In this document: in pieces, positions 52,522-61,103 of the stretch | Layout: every line of letters begins with the position of its first letter | Position numbering within the stretch: the first letter of the stretch is position 1 | From: Bacillus solimangrovi | GTDB taxonomy: Bacteria; Bacillota; Bacilli; Bacillales; Bacillaceae_N | NCBI RefSeq assembly: GCF_001742425.1 | Contig: NZ_MJEH01000009.1 | Span: 1-64,000, forward strand | DNA length: 64,000 bases | Reading direction: 5' to 3' | The notes under the pieces: generated by a model | Told to the model about the DNA's origin: nothing | Seen by the model: the letters and a program-made list of their open reading frames with translations, nothing else | Databases searched by the model: none | Translations under genes and position numbers: made by a program

Positions 52522-52604
52522 CATCATTGGAGGATAAAGTAATACCTCCAATGATGAAAGGTTCACTTTATCAATCAGTTAAAATTACACATATTGGAGG
52601 TGAC
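52522..52604 (+). promoter_or_regulatory. Hairpin that could alternate with the ribosome binding site
   Basis: CATCATTGGAGG (52522-52533) pairs perfectly with CCTCCAATGATG (52545-52556). The second arm, as ACCTCCAAT, can equally pair with ATTGGAGGT (52593-52601), which contains the ribosome binding site of the next small gene. Two mutually exclusive structures are thus possible. Confidence 0.45.
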
Positions 52605-52607
52605 ATG

Positions 52608-52799
52608 ATGGTGTGGTTAATTGGGGCAGGCATACTGTTATCAATTGGGTTGTTAGTAGATTGGTTGTATACAAGGATTGGCATTGATGATGTTGACCCA
52701 AATGAAAATGCAAGAAATGTATCGGTATCAGAAAGAGTCTATATCGAATCACATATGCACAATATTAGACAAAATCACGATAATACTGGGGGATTTTAA
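52608..52799 (+). CDS. Small single-pass membrane protein, 63 aa
   Basis: The frame opens at 52470, but GGAGG at 52596-52600 points to the ATG at 52605 or 52608. The short product (MVWLIGAGILLSIGLLVDWLY at the N-terminus) has one transmembrane helix (residues 3-21) and a polar C-terminal tail (GIDDVDPNENARNVSVSERVYIESHMHN). I recognise it only as an uncharacterised Bacillaceae-type small membrane protein. Its leader contains the alternative hairpin described separately, so translation may be controlled by RNA structure. Confidence 0.6.
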   Translation: MVWLIGAGILLSIGLLVDWLYTRIGIDDVDPNENARNVSVSERVYIESHMHNIRQNHDNTGGF

Positions 52800-52951
52800 C
52801 TCTCAGTGACAAATGATACGGATGTTTAATCATGGTCCTTTAACTAACAGGAACTAAATGTTATCATCACTTAGTTTGTAAACCTATCAAAAATTAATTA
52901 AAGATAAAGACATGTGATTGTCTGAAAATCACATGTCTTCTTTATTAACAT

Positions 52952-54283
52952 TTACTTTATCCGTATACGAATATCTCCGTGAATGTAATTTGGGTATTGA
53001 CTTACTTCAAATGTAAGTGGGTTTTGATAGTCCTTATCATGGATGTATATTGTTGAACCACCAGTATAAGCAAATTGACGCCCGCTACTATAATTATTGC
53101 CTGCTGCATCATAATAACTTCCCGAAAAAATAAAGTAACCATTATCATTTTCGGCGTTATCGTTTATACCAAATATAAGCTCAAGATCTTGACTTTCATT
53201 TCTTTCCCCGATATCTTTAATTTCAAGCAATGTTAATTGATCATCAGGAGCTTTTAGTAATTTCTCTTGCTCTAGATCAACGACAACTTCTGTTTTATCC
53301 TTATCAAGTGCCATTGCTTTCGTCATCACAATGTATAGTTGTTCATAATCTTGAAAGTAATTCCCTGTTAATATGATATCCCAGCGGTTATCACTAAAAA
53401 GCTTCCCACCACTCATAGTAGAGACGATTTCACCTTTTTCATTTTCTAGATGAAGATCGGATAGTTCCAAAAATTTCATATCATTTTGTTCATCAAACTG
53501 AACGGATAATATCTCTCTTGTAGGGTAAGAAGTCAGCTTATTAAACCGAATCGTTTGGCCAGATAGTTCATATTCTTGTTCAATCGGATGTACAATACTT
53601 TCATAAATTCGAGAGGAATCGATTGGGAATGTTATGATGAAATTTCGTTCTTTCGGTTCAGTGTTTTCTTTTGTTTGTTCAATGCTTAAGGATAACGTCA
53701 ATTGATTATCAAAGCTTACATCTTGCTTCCAAGAAAAATCAAACAAATTGGAATGTGAAGTTTCTTCAGGTGAAGTATAATTTCCGTGTGACCTAGATGC
53801 TTGGTCGAGTTGTGAATTTGTGAGATTTGACAGCTTAATACTATGAAAATCAAGCGAACCAAATGGCTGTTCACTTTCTATCGTATAAAATAGTAATAAC
53901 CGCCTTGCATCTGCAATAACATGATCAACTGTAAATGTGATACCATCTTGCGTAACACTCTTATCAATGATTTGAACATATTCATTTTCTACTGCATCTT
54001 GTAAACCCCGATCAAATTCAACTTGCTCTATCATTTTTTGCAAGCCAGGAATTCCACCAACGATTGAACGAAAGCTGTCACTATAATTCACTGATAATAC
54101 GAATATGATGCATGCGGCTAACACAACTAAACTTGAATGCTTGACTATAATAAAACGTCGTTGTTGATTCTTACCTCGCTCTAGACCAGCTTGGATGTGA
54201 CTATCAACTTGTTCAGGAACAGATGATTTTGTATATGCTTTTAGACCTTTTTCTAGCTCATTTGAAAAGTCGTTCTGCTTCAT
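52952..54283 (-). CDS. Membrane-anchored anti-sigma factor-like protein (DUF4179)
   Basis: A 443-residue paralogue of 21906-23231. Cytoplasmic N-terminus (1-48), transmembrane helix (about 49-65, SLVVLAACIIFVLSVNY), then the DUF4179 segment (IVGGIPGLQKMIEQVEFDRGLQDAVENEYVQ) and beta-rich extracellular domains with the conserved VVVDLEQEKLLKAPDDQLTLLE stretch. Its start overlaps the end of the ECF sigma gene by 26 bp, so they are coupled. It should hold the sigma factor inactive at the membrane until an envelope signal arrives. Ends IRIRIK; the paralogue ends DVRLKIK, showing close kinship. Confidence 0.85.
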   Translation of the reverse strand: MKQNDFSNELEKGLKAYTKSSVPEQVDSHIQAGLERGKNQQRRFIIVKHSSLVVLAACIIFVLSVNYSDSFRSIVGGIPGLQKMIEQVEFDRGLQDAVENEYVQIIDKSVTQDGITFTVDHVIADARRLLLFYTIESEQPFGSLDFHSIKLSNLTNSQLDQASRSHGNYTSPEETSHSNLFDFSWKQDVSFDNQLTLSLSIEQTKENTEPKERNFIITFPIDSSRIYESIVHPIEQEYELSGQTIRFNKLTSYPTREILSVQFDEQNDMKFLELSDLHLENEKGEIVSTMSGGKLFSDNRWDIILTGNYFQDYEQLYIVMTKAMALDKDKTEVVVDLEQEKLLKAPDDQLTLLEIKDIGERNESQDLELIFGINDNAENDNGYFIFSGSYYDAAGNNYSSGRQFAYTGGSTIYIHDKDYQNPLTFEVSQYPNYIHGDIRIRIK

Positions 54284-54800
54284 AATGCTCGATCCCTCCC
54301 TTCTTCATGTATGCTTTCAAATCCTTTAACGAACGGTTTAAGTATGTTTTCACTGTACCAATTGGCATCGATAAGCTTTCGGCAATTTGCACATTTGTCA
54401 TATCTTGCTGGTATTTTAATATCAATACCACTTGATACTTCGGTTTCAACGTCTGGATTGCCTCACTAATAAATATCGATGTAAACCAATCATTTTGTTC
54501 TTTGGATAACTCTTGCATATATGTATCATCATGGTGAATATTCGTTCGTTTCTTCAACTCATCTAGACAATAGTTAATCGTAATCTTCGTTAACCATGCT
54601 TTAATCGCTGAAGATTTTTTAATTTTATGGTAATTTTTAAAGGCCCGAAATGTCACCTCTTGTACAGCCTCTAATGCTTCTTGTTCATTTTTCATATACG
54701 TAAGTGCTGTAAAATAAACGGTATTACGATATAAATGCATCATCTCTAAGAAAGCATCTTCATCACGTTTCTTAAGCTGATTGAATCGATTCTGATCCAT
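54258..54800 (-). CDS. ECF-type sigma-70 factor
   Basis: A 180-residue ECF sigma factor. Region 2: RNTVYFTALTYMKNEQEALEAVQEVTFRAFKNYHKIKKSSAIKAWLTKITINYCLDELKKR. Region 4: LKPKYQVVLILKYQQDMTNVQIAESLSMPIGTVKTYLNRSLKDLKAYM. The ATG at 54800 follows CAGGGGGTGTG. Upstream on the minus strand a TGAAACC (54854-54860) and a GGTCT about 14-15 bp further on might be an autoregulatory ECF promoter, but the match is weak. It forms an operon with the overlapping DUF4179 gene and is the second such pair in the window. Confidence 0.9.
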   Translation of the reverse strand: MDQNRFNQLKKRDEDAFLEMMHLYRNTVYFTALTYMKNEQEALEAVQEVTFRAFKNYHKIKKSSAIKAWLTKITINYCLDELKKRTNIHHDDTYMQELSKEQNDWFTSIFISEAIQTLKPKYQVVLILKYQQDMTNVQIAESLSMPIGTVKTYLNRSLKDLKAYMKKGGIEHYEAERLFK

Positions 54801-55025
54801 AACACACCCCCTGTTCTCACTCTCTATTCTTAAGACCTTGATTAGACGTAAATGGTTTCAATTTTTTAAAGAAAATTACTTTTTCATATTGTATCAATTA
54901 TACATCCAAACCCATTTCATAACTTTTACTTATTAAATTTTATAATTTAAATCAATTATACTTATCAAATTATTCAATGTAAGATAGAATTTGAACAATA
55001 AAAGACAAAGAAATGAGGTGGTAAG

Positions 55026-55643
55026 ATGAACATACACATTATCCTGTTTGATGGGTTTGATGAATTAGACGCAATTGCTCCCTATGAAGTATTGAAACGG
55101 GCAAATGAAATAACAGAGCAATTCCGAGTAAGTCTCGTATCACTTAATGATTGTATCGAAGTATCAGGGTTTTATGGATTAAAAGTAAAGGTGGACACTA
55201 CGGTTTCAACGAATATTACTCCTGATATTGTTATCATTCCTGGAGGTGGGTGGAATCATCGAGGAGAACGAGGGGCTAGAGTTGAAGCAAACCGAGGCAA
55301 GCTGCCAAAATTAATCAAACAATTCTATGAACAAGGTTCAATTATTGCTGGAGTTTGTACTGGTGGTATGTTAATGGCGGTTGCAGGAATAACGAAAGGA
55401 CGTACCGCTACCATGCACCATCTAGCAGCTGAAGAGATGTCGTCGTTCGGTTGTGAAGTGATCGGTGCTAGAGTAGTAGATGATCAAGACATTATTACAG
55501 CAAGAGGAGTTACCTCAGGTGTTGACTTAGCGCTATGGTTAATCGAACGATTTAGTGGTGCTGATGTCGCACTTGCAGTTGAGAAACGGTTAGAATATGA
55601 ACGAAGAGGCACGGTTTGGAACAGACCAACCAAAAGTCATTAA
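55026..55643 (+). CDS. DJ-1/PfpI-family protein
   Basis: A 205-residue class I glutamine amidotransferase-like protein. The nucleophile elbow AGVCTGGMLMA (Cys about residue 116) and TMHHLAAEEM (the following His region) are characteristic. LFDGFDELDAIAPYEVLKRA at the start is the usual first strand of the group close to amidase-type AraC regulators, though no HTH domain is present here. Members act as glyoxalases, chaperones or isonitrile hydratases; the exact activity is unknown. ATG at 55026 follows GAGGTGGTAAG. It is monocistronic. Confidence 0.85.
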   Translation: MNIHIILFDGFDELDAIAPYEVLKRANEITEQFRVSLVSLNDCIEVSGFYGLKVKVDTTVSTNITPDIVIIPGGGWNHRGERGARVEANRGKLPKLIKQFYEQGSIIAGVCTGGMLMAVAGITKGRTATMHHLAAEEMSSFGCEVIGARVVDDQDIITARGVTSGVDLALWLIERFSGADVALAVEKRLEYERRGTVWNRPTKSH

Positions 55644-55880
55644 CAGTAGAGAGCACTTCCATGCTTCAACTAACTATATAACTTGCACGTCCTCAATTTA
55701 TACTACAATTATAAATAGCACACTATAGTTTAAATACAGTTCTTCAAGCTCTAGTATTATGTTAATTGAAACTCAGAATTAGAATAAGGACATAATAAAC
55801 ATTGAAACCCTTCCCCTACTTTATTTGTGACGTTATCCTCACCGCTAGTTCCAAATCTATTTATCTCTTCTATTCACTAA

Positions 55881-56762
55881 TTACACATAATACTTATCTA
55901 AAAATATGTTAATTTCTCGGTTTATTTCGACTAAATGTTTTTCTGAAGGAAAGTGTCCCATTTTATAAGTTTTAATAATCGTTTGATCTGGAAGCACTTC
56001 TTTGGCTCTTTTGTTAATTTGTTTTGCAGGGAAAAACACATCTTCTTCTCCTGAAATGACCATCGTTGGTGACTGATAATTAGTGAGCTGGCTCTTTTTT
56101 ACTTGGCTTGGCATATCTCTTTCTAACTTAACGTGTGTGAATATATCACCTATGATTTGTTTATCAATTTGTTTCATTTCATTATTAGACATACGATTCG
56201 TAACTTTATCTAGATGTTTCTCAGCTGATGTCATTTTGAACATCGTCATAGGTAGTAGAATATCTTTTATCATTTTAAACTTCGAACCTATGCTGATGCC
56301 TGCTGGTGAAGCTAAAATAGAACATTCGATACGCTCTGGTGAATATTCCGCTACTTTAAGAATTATTCCCGCTCCGTATGATGGTCCAACAAATGCACAT
56401 TTCTTAATCATAAAATGCTCCATTATCTCAATGATCCAATTTGCAAAGCTATCATCTGATACCGATAGTCTAGTTTGCTTACTGTATCCTGGGTGACCGA
56501 GTGTATCTGGTGCATACACCCTATATTTTCGTATGAGAGGGGCGAACCATGATAACGTCATCGGGTTAATACAATTTCCACCTTGAAGGACAAACAATGG
56601 TTTTCCATCAACTGGACCCGCCACAAGTACATGTGTTTTCCCGAAGGTCGTTTCAACATACACTCTTTCAAAATCAAATGATAACAAATTCAAATATTGT
56701 TCGTACTGATGAACGATTCTCCTATGGCCTTCTTCAGTCTTATATATGCTAATTTCTTTCAT
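55881..56762 (-). CDS. Alpha/beta-hydrolase
   Basis: A 293-residue hydrolase. Oxyanion region LQGGNCINPMTLSWFAPL, cofactor-free lid motif YAPDTLGHPGYS, nucleophile elbow VGPSYGAG (Ser about residue 134), acid in SGEEDVFFPA (about 241) and His in KMGHFPSEKH (about 269) complete a canonical triad. The frame opens at 56795 but AGAGGGGG lies before the ATG at 56762. It resembles prolyl-aminopeptidase-like/CarboxylesteraseA hydrolases of Bacillaceae; substrate unknown. Monocistronic. Confidence 0.85.
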   Translation of the reverse strand: MKEISIYKTEEGHRRIVHQYEQYLNLLSFDFERVYVETTFGKTHVLVAGPVDGKPLFVLQGGNCINPMTLSWFAPLIRKYRVYAPDTLGHPGYSKQTRLSVSDDSFANWIIEIMEHFMIKKCAFVGPSYGAGIILKVAEYSPERIECSILASPAGISIGSKFKMIKDILLPMTMFKMTSAEKHLDKVTNRMSNNEMKQIDKQIIGDIFTHVKLERDMPSQVKKSQLTNYQSPTMVISGEEDVFFPAKQINKRAKEVLPDQTIIKTYKMGHFPSEKHLVEINREINIFLDKYYV

Positions 56763-57048
56763 AAGAACCCCCTCTATGATTTCATTATAAGTCACTCTAA
56801 ATTCATATCACTCCTATATTTTCCATTCAATTTTAACAATAGAATCACTCAAAAATAAGCGTAATCCTTTGACCACTTACCATTTGTATAGGAGTAATCG
56901 TTCATAAGATAAATGATAAGTCTAAAGATAAATAGTATAGATAATACTGCTTTTTACTTACTCCTGCAAAATACAATTCCTTTAAATGGGTAGAATAAGA
57001 TTGTTACTCATTGAGGTGAAGAAAGACATGGAGTGGGGATGAGAAGTT

Positions 57049-57453
57049 TTGAGTAAAATTAGAAACATCGACTTAAAGTTACTTACGATATTTTTCCCTT
57101 TTGCGATAATATTTCTTATGCTTGGTACAACAATTGTAGCTGAAGGCCTAGTTAAAAAAATTGCGACTGAATTTGCAAAATTTAATGCAACACTTTCACT
57201 AGGTCTAGGTGCAATATTAATTGCATTACCTAATTTAATTAAAGGCGGAGAATCTTCAAAAATGCGGAAGATGGTAGCTAGGCTCGTTTATGAAGTAGGA
57301 CTATATTTAACATTCAATATAGCACTGTTTCTTGCAAGCTATACGGAAAATTCATGGGATGATTATTTGTCATTTTTTTTCGTCTTAATACTCATGATTA
57401 TAATTATATTTGAAGCAGTGATAGCATTTAAATTAGTACAAGATTCTATTTAA
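57049..57453 (+). CDS. Small multi-pass membrane protein, 134 aa
   Basis: Four hydrophobic segments are visible (about residues 9-30, 42-60, 84-102 and 108-130, the last VLILMIIIIFEAVIAFKLV). The start is a TTG at 57049 with GGGGATGAGAAG upstream. I recognise no family. It is flanked by non-coding DNA and a terminator-less 3' end and has no clear operon partner. The uninterrupted frame, start signal and membrane topology support a real gene; function is unknown. Confidence 0.55.
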   Translation: MSKIRNIDLKLLTIFFPFAIIFLMLGTTIVAEGLVKKIATEFAKFNATLSLGLGAILIALPNLIKGGESSKMRKMVARLVYEVGLYLTFNIALFLASYTENSWDDYLSFFFVLILMIIIIFEAVIAFKLVQDSI

Positions 57454-57636
57454 AAAATAGCATCCCGCAAAACTACAAACCAACATGAGCATGCACATCT
57501 TTCTCCTTTTTCAAGCATGGTCTCTTGAACAAAAGGGCGTTCATTCTTTAACTTTCTAATCTAAAACGCAGCTTCTTGTTTCTTCGTACTTCACAAAAAC
57601 TATGTAAATCCCCCCCAAAAATAGGGAGTATGTTAA

Positions 57637-58536
57637 TCACGTACACAACCCAGGAGGAACACTATTTTCACATTTGTTGCCGTCATAGATATTTGTTCCA
57701 ATTCCACCTTGCGCATTAATATCAACGACAATATTATTTTTTAATTTGTTGAAACGGATAGCATTTTCCATAGCACCATTTTCAACAAAAATACCAGCCG
57801 TTGTATCGTCATTTCCGTTGTTACGGACGATGTTGGAGTCTATAACATTTTGTATGTTATTACTTTCTACTTCAATTCCATCATTTACATTGTTACACAC
57901 TAAATTGCCTATGATGTTATTATTACTTTCATCTAGCTCTATACCGTTATTCATGTTTTTAAGTGCTTTGTTACCGAATAGAGTTGTCATAGGATCACCA
58001 ATTTGGAATCCATCAGAAACATTATCTGTTGAAATATTATTAATAAATGTGTTGTTAGGATCACCAACAAAAAATCCATCTCTCATATTTTGAAAACTGC
58101 TACATTTAATTATGGAATTATTAGATGATGTAACATTAAACCCGTCGAATTCATTGAAAGAACCGATGCAGTTGATAGTAAAATTATTATCTTGATCAAA
58201 GTCAATACCCTGTTCATTGAACTTAGCTTCAATATTTAGTAAAACGTTTTGAATAGAAATAAGATCAAGACCTGATCCTCCTTGATACCCTTGAACGGTA
58301 AGTCCCTTCAATATTGTTTGGTTCGCACTTACAACAATTCCATCGTCGCCCCCCATAGCAGGTGCTCCAGCTATCACAGTCTTCCCAATCCCACAACCAA
58401 ATACCTTCAAACGTTCCTTATTCACATTAAACCCATCAAACGTTCCAGCTAAAATTTGAATGCTATCACCAGCAACGGCAGCATCTATTGCTGCTTGAAC
58501 TGTAGCAAACTCAGTCGGAACAACATGTATTGTCAT
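57637..58536 (-). CDS. Right-handed parallel beta-helix (NosD/PbH1-like) protein
   Basis: A 299-residue family member: MTIHVVPTEFATVQAAIDA start, GDSIQILAGTFDGFNVN, KVFGCGIGKTVIAG, GLTVQGY, DGFxVxxxNN coils, and the end YDGNKCENSVPPGLCT. The frame extends to 58557, but GAGAGGTGTG is placed for the ATG at 58536. The C-terminal third is almost identical at DNA level to the neighbour at 58711, while the middle differs strongly. Upstream on the minus strand AGTCAAAG then CATATAGAG resemble the family promoter. Short inverted repeat downstream (58,7xx not included) is weak; no clear terminator. Confidence 0.82.
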   Translation of the reverse strand: MTIHVVPTEFATVQAAIDAAVAGDSIQILAGTFDGFNVNKERLKVFGCGIGKTVIAGAPAMGGDDGIVVSANQTILKGLTVQGYQGGSGLDLISIQNVLLNIEAKFNEQGIDFDQDNNFTINCIGSFNEFDGFNVTSSNNSIIKCSSFQNMRDGFFVGDPNNTFINNISTDNVSDGFQIGDPMTTLFGNKALKNMNNGIELDESNNNIIGNLVCNNVNDGIEVESNNIQNVIDSNIVRNNGNDDTTAGIFVENGAMENAIRFNKLKNNIVVDINAQGGIGTNIYDGNKCENSVPPGLCT

Positions 58537-58677
58537 ATTCCACACACCTCTCATCACAAATAGGTTTACTACATCATATGAAAGGTGGTTTTACGTTGCT
58601 TGTACTCTATATGAGAATGTATCTTTGACTATGAACTTTTATTGCACGGTTTCAACGTAATGTGACACAAAACTATG

Positions 58678-58707
58678 TAAATATACTCCCGAATTTGGGA
58701 GTATTTT
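58678..58707 (-). terminator. Rho-independent terminator
   Basis: Minus strand AATACTCCC-AAATTC-GGGAGTATATTT directly after the beta-helix gene at 58711. Confidence 0.8.
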
Positions 58708-58710
58708 CGC

Positions 58711-59610
58711 TTACGTACACAATCCAACTGGAGAACTATTTTCACATTTGTTGCCGTCATAAATATTTGTTCCAATTCCACCTTCTGCGTTAATATCAAC
58801 GACAATATTATTTTTTAATTTGTTGAAACGAACGACATTCTCCATTGCACCATTTTCAACAAAAATGCCCGCGGTTGTATCATCATTTCCGTTGTTACGG
58901 ACGATGTTGGAGTCAAGGACGTTTTGTTCAGCACCGGTCTGAATGAAAATTCCATTTTCACTATTATCACAAATTAGATTTGTTATAAGAAAATTTTGAT
59001 CTAGATCTATATTTATTCCATTTGCCTTATTTTTTATAGATTGATTGTTTAATACTTTCATTTCATCGTTATCGATCAAAAATCCATCTCCACCATTTTC
59101 TTTTGAAAAATTGTTCAGAATACAATTTTCTTGTCCTGCCAAACTAAACCCTTCTATTGAATTCTGTTCTGCTTTACAACGAAGAATAAGGTTATCACTA
59201 GAATTAATATCAAATCCTACTTCGTTAAATACGGCAGAAATCTCAATAAGAGCATTATTATCAGCCCCAACTAGAATCCCACAAGTTCGATTTAGAGTAA
59301 CCTCGATTTGTTTTACTATGGAGTTATTAGAAAATAGATTAATACCATCTGAAAACCCTTGCACTGTAAAACCTTGTAAGATCGTACCATCCCCATCAAT
59401 GTATACACCAGTTGATCCCATACCGGGTAAACCAGTAATAATTGTTTTCCCAATTCCACAACCAAAAACCTTTAAATTTGTTTTCACAAAGGGTACATCA
59501 AATCCATCAAACGTTCCAGCTAATACTTGAATACTATCCCCACTATTCGCAAAGTCAACTGCATCTTGAATACTAGGAAAAGCCTCAGATGGCACAACAT
59601 GTATTGCCAT
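58711..59610 (-). CDS. Right-handed parallel beta-helix (NosD/PbH1-like) protein
   Basis: A 299-residue member whose N-terminus is slightly different (MAIHVVPSEAFPSIQDAVDFANSGDSIQVLAG), followed by KVFGCGIGKTIITGLPG, GFTVQGF, Asn-rich coils and YDGNKCENSSPVGLCT. The ATG at 59610 follows GTGAGGTGTACG; the frame opens five codons earlier. The C-terminal half shares near-identity with 57637-58536, pointing to recent duplication or gene conversion. The AGTCAAAC element upstream is kept but the CATACATA-like box is degenerate, so expression may differ from the siblings. A fossil of this same subtype is at 60951-61026. Confidence 0.82.
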   Translation of the reverse strand: MAIHVVPSEAFPSIQDAVDFANSGDSIQVLAGTFDGFDVPFVKTNLKVFGCGIGKTIITGLPGMGSTGVYIDGDGTILQGFTVQGFSDGINLFSNNSIVKQIEVTLNRTCGILVGADNNALIEISAVFNEVGFDINSSDNLILRCKAEQNSIEGFSLAGQENCILNNFSKENGGDGFLIDNDEMKVLNNQSIKNKANGINIDLDQNFLITNLICDNSENGIFIQTGAEQNVLDSNIVRNNGNDDTTAGIFVENGAMENVVRFNKLKNNIVVDINAEGGIGTNIYDGNKCENSSPVGLCT

Positions 59611-59935
59611 TTTCGTACACCTCACATTAAATTTGAAGTTACGATATTTTATGGGAGATTGCTTGACTTTGCTTGTACTTGAGTAGGAAATGTATGTTTG
59701 ACTAAGAGTGTCGCAGTTACCGTCTATGCAACAACTACATTAGAATAATTGTATGGGATTTAGTCCTCTCTTTTAAAAGGATTAACGCATTTGAAACGGT
59801 GCTGAAACTTAAATATCTCATGACTGATTGATAAATGGTATATTTCGGTATCATTAAGCTTACTATATGATAATGAATTTTTTATACATAATTTTACTTA
59901 TCTTAAACTACAAAAATTCATTTTGTGAAATAAGA

Positions 59936-59970
59936 AAAACAACGCTTGGATAATATCCTGGCGTTGTTTT
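59936..59970 (-). terminator. Rho-independent terminator of the nitroreductase gene
   Basis: Minus strand AAAACAACGC pairs with GCGTTGTTTT around a 15-base loop, followed by TCTTATTTC. Confidence 0.8.
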
Positions 59971-59977
59971 AGTAAAA

Positions 59978-60601
59978 TTAAAGAATGACATCTTTCACAG
60001 AGAAGCGAGGAGTTTGGTGTGCTGGTGTAGCTGCCTTACCAACTGAAATAAGCATGACAGGTACATAGCGTTCAGGAACATTAAATTCTTCAATCAATTT
60101 CTCTGGGTCGAAGCCACCCATTGGGACAGTATCATACCCTAATGCCTTAGCAGCTAGCATTAGCTGCATAGCTGCCAATGATCCATTACGAATTGCTTCA
60201 AAAAAATCAAAATTAGGAATCCTACCATATTCACCATTAATTTGAGCGATTAATTTATTTTTCGCTTCTTCAGACATAAAGCCTTTTTCAACAGCTTCTC
60301 CATAAACGATTTCCGCATTTTCATTTGCTTGTAAATCACCTAAAACTACAATCGTTAGGCTACTGTCAACCACTTGCTCTTGATTAAAAGCGATTGGAAG
60401 TAGACGATTTTTATCCTCTTCTTTTTCTATCACAATAAATTTCCAATGTTGTAAGTTCCAAGATGATGGTGCTGTAATTGTTAAGTTTAGAATATTTTCT
60501 AAGTCTTCCTTAGGCATTACATGCCCCTTCTTGTATTTACGGACTGATTTACGAACTCTCATCACTTCTACAGCAGACATTTGATCAAATGAAGATGTCA
60601 T
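59978..60601 (-). CDS. Nitroreductase-family oxidoreductase (YdgI/YodC-like)
   Basis: A 207-residue FMN-dependent protein. RVRKSVRKYKKGHVMPKEDL (residues about 16-35) and TAPSSWNLQHWKFIVIEKEE (about 49-68) match the FMN-binding start of the family; YDTVPMGGFDPEKLIEEFNVP near residue 155 is the characteristic glycine-rich segment. It probably reduces quinones or nitroaromatics with NAD(P)H. The ATG at 60601 follows AAGGAGGATT. It is distinct from the nitroreductase at 32817 and is not paired with an HxlR regulator. Confidence 0.88.
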   Translation of the reverse strand: MTSSFDQMSAVEVMRVRKSVRKYKKGHVMPKEDLENILNLTITAPSSWNLQHWKFIVIEKEEDKNRLLPIAFNQEQVVDSSLTIVVLGDLQANENAEIVYGEAVEKGFMSEEAKNKLIAQINGEYGRIPNFDFFEAIRNGSLAAMQLMLAAKALGYDTVPMGGFDPEKLIEEFNVPERYVPVMLISVGKAATPAHQTPRFSVKDVIL

Positions 60602-60950
60602 GTGAAATCCTCCTTACTCAATCAATTTAATCTTTTTGTTACAACACTTTTCTATTCACACACATTCTTCATTGCACATATTTATTTGTTTTTTACTCTA
60701 AATGCAAGTAGAGATGCTGTCAGTCTTTGTATTCAATTAGTAGGTTTTGAAGTTTATTTATTTAATAATTGATTTGAAAACTCTTAAACTATGTTTAAAG
60801 TGAGATTTGGGCTAATCCACATTTGCTTAACTCCGCATCAGACAAAGGTTTATTGCTTTTAAACAACCAATAACAAGACTCTTCTCCAAATAGAGTATAT
60901 TTCCATGTACAGTCATTTATTACTCTCTAGTGATTTTTATATTTGTTTTA

Positions 60951-61026
60951 CTAACTTGCTAATACACGAATACTTTCCCCACTAATTACAAACTCAATTG
61001 CATCTTGAATGGTGAGAAAAGCAATA
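60951..61026 (-). pseudogene. Beta-helix gene fragment (N-terminal 23 residues)
   Basis: Minus strand frame AFLTIQDAIEFVISGESIRVLA then S and stop matches AFPSIQDAVDFANSGDSIQVLA of the gene at 58711 at most positions. No start codon or beta-helix continuation remains. It is a fragment of a lost family member. Confidence 0.75.
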
Positions 61027-61072
61027 AAATCCCATCTCATATTTGTAAATAAAAATACCGAAAAATATTCAA

Positions 61073-61098
61073 GAGGCACAGACAATTGTCTGCGCCTC
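61073..61098. terminator. Terminator-like hairpin
   Basis: GAGGC-CAGACAATTGTCTG-GCCTC, a stem of about 12 bp (one mismatch) followed on the plus strand by ATTTTTT, directly beyond the stop of the CAP-domain gene. Confidence 0.7.
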
Positions 61099-61103
61099 AT
61101 TTT

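Larger units (their letters stand above)
60602..61103. other. Decay region with fossil ORFs
   Basis: Contains the beta-helix fossil (60951-61026) and, on the minus strand at about 60795-60925, a 43-codon open frame (KYTLFGEESCYWLFKSNKP...LSKCGL) without a start codon that may be another gene remnant. Nothing else is seen except the terminator at 61073-61098. Confidence 0.5.

Noticed and set aside
60795..60925. 43-codon minus-strand frame as a gene
   Set aside because: No start codon and a stop directly upstream; listed only as a possible remnant.
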